Shown: piece after piece, positions 5,845 to 9,811 of the stretch
Numbering within the stretch: the first letter of the stretch is position 1
How the letters are laid out: each line of letters opens with the position of its first letter
From: Acidimicrobiia bacterium
GTDB taxonomy: Bacteria > Actinomycetota > Acidimicrobiia > Spongiisociales > JAENVV01
Assembly (NCBI GenBank): GCA_020352575.1
Contig: CP070681.1
Coordinates: forward strand, 1,632,691-1,642,501
Reading direction: 5' to 3'
DNA length: 9,811 bases
The notes under the pieces: model-generated
What the model was told of the DNA's origin: nothing
Seen by the model: the letters and a program-made list of their open reading frames with translations, nothing else
Databases searched by the model: none
Program-made: the position numbers and the translations under genes

Positions 5845-6984
5845 ATGTCCGCCGAACTCGCATTCCAACCGTCCGAGAACCCGTTCGCGGTCGAGCACGG
5901 CGGCTTCTACCGGCGATGGTTCTCGATGATCGACGACATCGGCGAACTCCAGGACACCGTCGCCAAGCTGACGGGGACCACCGAGGACGTGTGGGTCCCG
6001 GTGTGGCGTGAACGAGGTCGACACCACGAAGCGATCGGCGACCAGCTCGAGGCTGCTGGTGACCACGACGGCGCGCGCCGGGCGTACCTCCAGGCCAAGA
6101 CGTACTACGCCATCGGGCGGTTCCCCTCGGAGCTCACGCCGGTCAAGGCGGAGATCTCTGCCGACTGTTCCCGCGCCTACCTGAAGGCGTGCGCCCACCT
6201 CGATCCCCCGATGGAGGTCGTCCGCGTCCCGCACGGCGGGATGGAGATGGTGAGCCACTACCGGGCACCGGCCGGCGCCTCGGCCGACGACCCGGTCCCC
6301 GCCGTCCTCATCATGTGTGGCGCCGACGTGTTCAAGGAGGACCGCGGCTGGGCGCAGGAGATGTGCGTCGAGCGGGGCATGGCTGCACTGGTCATGGACG
6401 CTCCCGGCACCGGTGAGAACCCGTTCCCGTGGTCGCCCGAGTCGGTGACCGCATGGGAGGCCGCCATCGACTGGCTCATGGACCGGCCCGAGGTGAGCGC
6501 CGACAAGGTCGGCGCCTTCGGCATCTCACGCGGCGGGTACTCGGTTATGCAACTCGCCGGCCACGCACCGGACAAGATCCAGGCAGTCGTGGCCAACGCC
6601 GGCCACCCCTTCGGCTACGAGCTCGACGAGGAGGAGACGCAGATCGTCGTCGACTTCCGCAACCAGCGTGCCGACTGGCGTTTCGGCGGGCCGGACGACC
6701 CGCCGTCGTTCCCCGTCTGGTCGGCGGAGAAGGAGCGGGAGCTCTTCGAGTCGTGGTCGCTCTCGGCGCTGGGGATCGTCGACAACATCACCATGCCGGT
6801 GCTCATGGTCAACGGGAAGCACGACCCGCTTGCGCCCATCGGGAACATCTACTTCATGCTCGAACACGGTCCCGCCACCGGCCGTGAGGCGCGGGTGTAC
6901 GCCGATGCCGGCCACTGTGCCTTCAAGCACTTCGACCACTGGGCGCCGGCGTGCTTCGACTGGCTACTGGAGAAACTCTCCTAG
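5845..6984 (+). CDS. Alpha/beta hydrolase, FrsA / 2,6-dihydroxypseudooxynicotine-hydrolase-like
   Basis: The 379-residue protein has an N-terminal helical region (about 20-120, with GDHDGARRAYLQAKTYYAIGRF) typical of FrsA/DUF1100-type hydrolases, followed by a hydrolase core from about 125. Catalytic residues are visible: nucleophile Ser228 in GISRGGY, acid Asp327 in NGKHDPLAP, and His357 in DAGHCAFKH. The segment LIMCGADVFKED (155-166) supplies the oxyanion region and MDAPGTGENPFPW (184-196) is a family hallmark. Members cleave C-C or ester bonds; the nicotine-pathway enzyme is the best-known relative with this architecture, but the substrate here cannot be read. No signal peptide, so cytoplasmic. 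A ribosome-binding site GGAGAGAAGGA precedes the ATG. The exporter gene begins on the very next base after its stop, so the two are cotranscribed. Confidence 0.9.
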   Translation: MSAELAFQPSENPFAVEHGGFYRRWFSMIDDIGELQDTVAKLTGTTEDVWVPVWRERGRHHEAIGDQLEAAGDHDGARRAYLQAKTYYAIGRFPSELTPVKAEISADCSRAYLKACAHLDPPMEVVRVPHGGMEMVSHYRAPAGASADDPVPAVLIMCGADVFKEDRGWAQEMCVERGMAALVMDAPGTGENPFPWSPESVTAWEAAIDWLMDRPEVSADKVGAFGISRGGYSVMQLAGHAPDKIQAVVANAGHPFGYELDEEETQIVVDFRNQRADWRFGGPDDPPSFPVWSAEKERELFESWSLSALGIVDNITMPVLMVNGKHDPLAPIGNIYFMLEHGPATGREARVYADAGHCAFKHFDHWAPACFDWLLEKLS

Positions 6985-7866
6985 ATGGGCTTCGTCTTCG
7001 GCGTCGCCGCCGCCTTCTTCTTCTCGACGACGTCGGTCCTCGTCCGGGTCGGCCAACGCAGCCGTGCGAACGACGACGGCGTGTTCATGTCGGTGTTCGT
7101 CAACGTGGTTGCGCTGGGTCTCGTGGCCCTCACCCTCGACCTGCCGCCCTGGTCGTGGGAGGCCTTCGTTGCGTTCGTGATCGGCGGGGTCATCGGGACT
7201 GTCGTGGGTCGCACGGCGATGCTGCGTGCGGTCCGGCTCGTTGGCGCGAGCAGATCGAACGCCTTCATGGCGGCCACACCGGCCGTGGCAGCGTTCACCG
7301 GCTGGCTCCTCCTGGGAGAGACGCTCACCCTGCTCGAGTTCGTGGGCGCAGCGATCGTGATCAGTGGCCTGCTCTGGCTCGTGCGGGCCCGCTCGGCGGG
7401 CTCCGAGGTGGACAGCCACGAGCCGGTGCCGCTCACGCATTACCTCATCGCAGCTGCGGCACCCACGGCATTCGGGACGGCGTTCGTGTTCCGCAAGTGG
7501 GGCCTCGAGCGGTTCGACTCGGCGATCATGGGTGCCTTCCTCGGTGCTGCGTCGGCCTACCTCGTCATCGTGCTCATCGAAACGTTCCGCGGGAAGCTCG
7601 GTGAGCGGATCAGGGAGAACTTCGGCAACGTTTCGTGGTGGTTCGTCGGTGCAGGCGTGTCGACCACGCTCGCCCTCATCAGCCAGTTCACGGCCTTCAC
7701 CTACCTGGAGGCGTGGATCGTCGGGACGCTCCAATCGACCCAGGCGATCATCACGCTCGGCCTCAGTTGGCTGTTCCTCAAGCAGCACGAGCGCATCACC
7801 CTGCCGCTCATCGGAGCCGTCCTCCTGGTGGTGGGCGGCGTGGTGCTGATCTCCCTGCCCGACTAG
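6985..7866 (+). CDS. EamA/DMT-family ten-helix transporter
   Basis: The 293-residue integral membrane protein has two repeated EamA halves. The first (about 1-128) contains helices such as GFVFGVAAAFFFSTTSVLVRVG and a GVIGTVVGRTAMLRAVRLVGASRSNAFMAATPAVAAFTGWLLLGETLTLLEFVGAAIVISG segment with the family's conserved PxxAxxxxxxxLGE pattern. The second (about 147-293) ends in TLQSTQAIITLGLSWLFLKQHERITLPLIGAVLLVVGGVVLISL. A charged loop near 130-147 separates them. DMT transporters usually export metabolites or amino acids. It starts immediately after the hydrolase TAG with only a weak GGAG inside the preceding gene, which implies translational coupling; a link to the hydrolase's substrate or product is inferred. 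Its stop overlaps the convergent LLM gene's stop in CTAG. Confidence 0.92.
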   Translation: MGFVFGVAAAFFFSTTSVLVRVGQRSRANDDGVFMSVFVNVVALGLVALTLDLPPWSWEAFVAFVIGGVIGTVVGRTAMLRAVRLVGASRSNAFMAATPAVAAFTGWLLLGETLTLLEFVGAAIVISGLLWLVRARSAGSEVDSHEPVPLTHYLIAAAAPTAFGTAFVFRKWGLERFDSAIMGAFLGAASAYLVIVLIETFRGKLGERIRENFGNVSWWFVGAGVSTTLALISQFTAFTYLEAWIVGTLQSTQAIITLGLSWLFLKQHERITLPLIGAVLLVVGGVVLISLPD

Positions 7867-8690
7867 GCCAGGGCCGCGGCGACCGCAACCGGCAGTGCGG
7901 GGTCCGGCGGGGGCGTGAAGCTCACCAAGAGGTGGTCGGCGCCCAGCTCCGCGTAGGTGTCCCTGAGGTCCCGTGTCTTCGTGAGCTCGGCGTGTCGGAT
8001 CTGCACGCTCACCTCGATCTCGGCCGGGTCGCGACCGATGGCGGCGCAGGATGCGTGCAGGCGATCCCGACGGTCGACGAAGAGGTCCGGGTCGGTGGTG
8101 TAGTCGGGGAAGTTCCAGTGGTCGGCCCACTTGGCTGCCAACGGGATCGTCTTCTTCGGGCCCGTACCACCGATCACGAAGGGAGGTCGTGGCGATTGGA
8201 TCGGCTTGGGCTCGAACGCAGCGTTGGTGATGGTCCGGTGGGTACCCCGGAAGTCGAACCGCTCGTTCCTGAAGAGGCCGTCGAGGATGGTGAAGGTCTC
8301 ATCGAGGAGTTCGAACCGCTCCGTGAGCGGTGGCAGGTCGATCCCGAAGGCGGTGTGCTCGCCCTCATGCCACCCGGTGCCAACACCAAGGTTGAGGCGC
8401 CCGTTCGACATCCGGTCGAGGGTGACGGCCTGTTTGGCGAGCACCACGGGATGGCGGAAGGTGTTGGCGCTCACCATCGCCCCGAAGCGGAGTCGCTCGG
8501 TGATCGCCGCGAGGCCACCGAAGAGCGTCCATGCGTCCATGATCGGCTTCGTGTCCACGTCCTTCGGCGGATAGAAGTGGTCGTTGAGCCAGACCGCGTC
8601 CCAGAACCCGTCACGGTCGGCGGCGATCCAGATGTCCCGGAGATCGGCCCAATCGGCCTCCTGGGCCCAGACCTTGAACGAGTACTGCAT
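7863..8690 (-). CDS. LLM-class (luciferase-like) F420-dependent oxidoreductase
   Basis: A 275-residue TIM-barrel oxidoreductase of the bacterial luciferase-like superfamily. Landmarks are AVWLNDHFYPP (32-42), ERLRFGAMVSANTFRHPVVLAKQAVTLDRMSNGRLNLGVGTGWHEGEHTAFGI (about 65-117), the ERFELLDE segment, PFVIGGTGPKKTIPLAAKWADHWN (about 170-193), and a C-terminal region ending in LGADHLLVSFTPPPDPA. The second block is the typical cofactor-binding stretch of F420-linked members; FMN use cannot be excluded. Only a weak G-rich ribosome-binding site (GGGGG) precedes the ATG. A strong hairpin lies 20 bases upstream, leaving little room for a private promoter. Its substrate is unknown. It is somewhat shorter than many members (about 290-340) but both ends look complete. 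Confidence 0.92.
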   Translation of the reverse strand: MQYSFKVWAQEADWADLRDIWIAADRDGFWDAVWLNDHFYPPKDVDTKPIMDAWTLFGGLAAITERLRFGAMVSANTFRHPVVLAKQAVTLDRMSNGRLNLGVGTGWHEGEHTAFGIDLPPLTERFELLDETFTILDGLFRNERFDFRGTHRTITNAAFEPKPIQSPRPPFVIGGTGPKKTIPLAAKWADHWNFPDYTTDPDLFVDRRDRLHASCAAIGRDPAEIEVSVQIRHAELTKTRDLRDTYAELGADHLLVSFTPPPDPALPVAVAAALA

Positions 8691-8710
8691 GGGGAACCCC
8701 CAAGGAAAGG

Positions 8711-8744
8711 TGGTGTGGGCCCCTCCCGAGGGGGACCCACACCA
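8711..8744 (-). terminator. Strong hairpin after the UxaA-family gene
   Basis: GGTGTGGG (8712-8719) pairs with CCCACACC (8736-8743), extended outward by a T-A pair and inward, past a bulged A, by CCCC with GGGG; the stem is about 13 pairs. It starts 15 bases past the UxaA-family stop. Read on the minus strand it is followed by CCTTTCCTT, a weak pyrimidine tract. It probably ends or attenuates that transcript, or protects its 3' end, before the LLM gene. Confidence 0.7.
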
Positions 8745-8758
8745 GGGTGTCGTCGTAC

Positions 8759-9811
8759 CTACGCGCTCTCGTAGAGGCGGGTGAGCACGAACTCCTTGTG
8801 GCCGAGCACCTCAGCGGCGGTCATGCGTCCGTTCGCCGTGGAGATCACCATGTCGATGAGCGCGTCGCCGGCGTCATCGAGGTCCATCTCCTTGCGGAGC
8901 AGCCCAGAGATGTCGACGTCGATGTGCTCGCCCATGGTCCGCACCGTGCGGGGGTTCGCCGTCGTCTTGATGACCGGGAGGATCGGGTTGCCCACCACGT
9001 TCCCCTGGCCGGTCGTGAAGATGTGGACGGTGAACCCCGCCGCGGCGCAGAGCGTCACATGCTCGGCGGCTGCCGACGACGAGTCCATGAACCACAGGCC
9101 GGGGCCCGTCGGCTCCTCGGCCTTGTCGAGCACGCCGTCCACGGGGGCGGTGTGGCCGATCTTCTGGATGTTGCCGAGCGCCTTCTCCTCGATGGTGGTG
9201 AGGCCACCGGCGATGTTGCCCTTGGTCGGCTGGGAGTCCGAGAGGTCGCTCGTCTTGTGACGGTCGATCATGTCCTGGTAGCGGTCGAACATGAACTGGA
9301 ACCGCTCGCGCACCTCGTCGTTGATGCACCGCTCGGCCACGAGGTGCTCGCCGCCGGTGAGCTCGGAGGTCTCGCCAAAGGTGAGGGTCAGGCCGTGTGG
9401 GTGGAGGCGGTCGAACACGTTGCCCACCGCCGGGTTGGAAGCGAGGCCGGAGGTCGTGTCGGACTCGCCGCACTTCGTCGAGATCCACAGGTCGTTGATC
9501 GGCCGCTCCTCGCGCCTGAGGGAGGTGGCCCAGTGCACGTACTCCTTCGCCTTGGCGGATGCCTGCTTGACGGTCTCGTGGTCGCCGTTCTGCTCGATCC
9601 AGAACCCTGAAACCGGCTTGCCGGTGGCGGCGATGCCCTCCACGACCCGGCCCGTCCACTCAGGTTCGATGCCGATCACGACCACGGCTGCGACGTTCGG
9701 GTTGGACCCCGCACCGATGAGCGTGCGGAAGTGCAGCTCGAGGTCGGCGCCGAACTGGAGGCGGCCGTAGGGGTGGGGGAGGGGCAGCGTGCCCTTGACG
9801 TTGTTGCCCAC
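8759..9811 (-). CDS. UxaA/GarD/SuyB-family dehydratase or lyase, large domain (5'-truncated by window edge)
   Basis: The visible 350 residues form the large C-terminal part of an altronate/galactarate dehydratase or (2R)-sulfolactate sulfo-lyase beta-type protein. Signatures are [24 protein letters not shown] (about 107-130; the family CGGSD motif appears as CGESD), [24 protein letters not shown] (197-220), [30 protein letters not shown], and [24 protein letters not shown] (264-287). Such enzymes remove water or sulfite from hydroxy acids using a metal centre. The frame is open at base 9811, and the family's N-terminal RxDGRxGVRN region is missing, so the true start lies outside the window. 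The small UxaA N-domain partner (SAF domain) would also be expected upstream, out of view. The exact substrate cannot be chosen from sequence. Codon use is C-ending like most neighbours. Confidence 0.85.
   Translation of the reverse strand: MGNNVKGTLPLPHPYGRLQFGADLELHFRTLIGAGSNPNVAAVVVIGIEPEWTGRVVEGIAATGKPVSGFWIEQNGDHETVKQASAKAKEYVHWATSLRREERPINDLWISTKCGESDTTSGLASNPAVGNVFDRLHPHGLTLTFGETSELTGGEHLVAERCINDEVRERFQFMFDRYQDMIDRHKTSDLSDSQPTKGNIAGGLTTIEEKALGNIQKIGHTAPVDGVLDKAEEPTGPGLWFMDSSSAAAEHVTLCAAAGFTVHIFTTGQGNVVGNPILPVIKTTANPRTVRTMGEHIDVDISGLLRKEMDLDDAGDALIDMVISTANGRMTAAEVLGHKEFVLTRLYESA

Noticed and set aside
5096..5863. A 255-codon Arg/Pro-rich open frame on the minus strand overlapping the selenoprotein
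   Set aside because: It is an out-of-frame shadow of low complexity; the selenoprotein frame carries the recognisable motifs.

Overview
The window is GC-rich DNA with tightly packed, strand-sorted operons. It carries an F420-type luciferase-like oxidoreductase, TANNNT-type -10 boxes and Shine-Dalgarno-led GTG/ATG starts. Together these suggest a high-GC actinomycete-like bacterium, possibly an Acidimicrobiia relative; the phylum is inferred and the genus cannot be named. All genes look metabolic or regulatory. No tRNA, rRNA, CRISPR array, transposase or phage gene was seen, and no gene-free stretch exceeds about 135 bases.

Left block (minus strand, 40-3261): a two-gene operon encodes the alpha and beta subunits of a thiamine-diphosphate 2-oxo acid dehydrogenase E1 (pyruvate/acetoin type). 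Upstream lies a LacI-family regulator. The regulator is divergent from an M24-family 'pita-bread' protein (plus, 3386-4639) that has one metal-ligand Asp replaced by Cys and strikingly foreign codon use. Two tandem CAAGCGCTTG operators sit in the regulator/M24 intergenic region. A related palindrome lies over the E1 promoter, and the E1 and M24 promoters have the same layout (TTGCAG, 17 bp, TAGGnT, with the operator over the -35). The E1 operon, the M24 gene and the regulator therefore look like one local regulon.

Middle block (4691-6984): on the minus strand is a two-gene unit. Its first gene is a PrdB/GrdB-like (D-proline/glycine reductase component B) selenoprotein, apparently read through an in-frame UGA at 5251-5253. 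The UGA sits in a U-x-x-C motif and is followed at the right distance by a hairpin with a GGUC apical loop, as expected of a bacterial SECIS element. Its translationally coupled partner is a 96-residue helical protein of unknown function. Divergent on the plus strand are a FrsA/pseudooxynicotine-hydrolase-like alpha/beta hydrolase and, directly abutting it, an EamA-type ten-helix exporter. The divergent spacer holds a LacI-type operator (TGAAATCGATTGCA) whose core also occurs upstream of the E1 operon, linking this block to the left one.

Right block (minus strand, 7863-9811): an LLM-class F420-dependent oxidoreductase, convergent with the exporter and sharing a CTAG stop, and an edge-truncated UxaA/GarD/SuyB-family dehydratase or lyase followed by a strong hairpin.

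Taken together the window looks like an accessory catabolic island for an unidentified small organic compound (hydrolase, dehydratase, oxidoreductase, exporter, 2-oxo acid dehydrogenase, reductase-like selenoprotein) under LacI-family control. The substrate cannot be read from the sequence.
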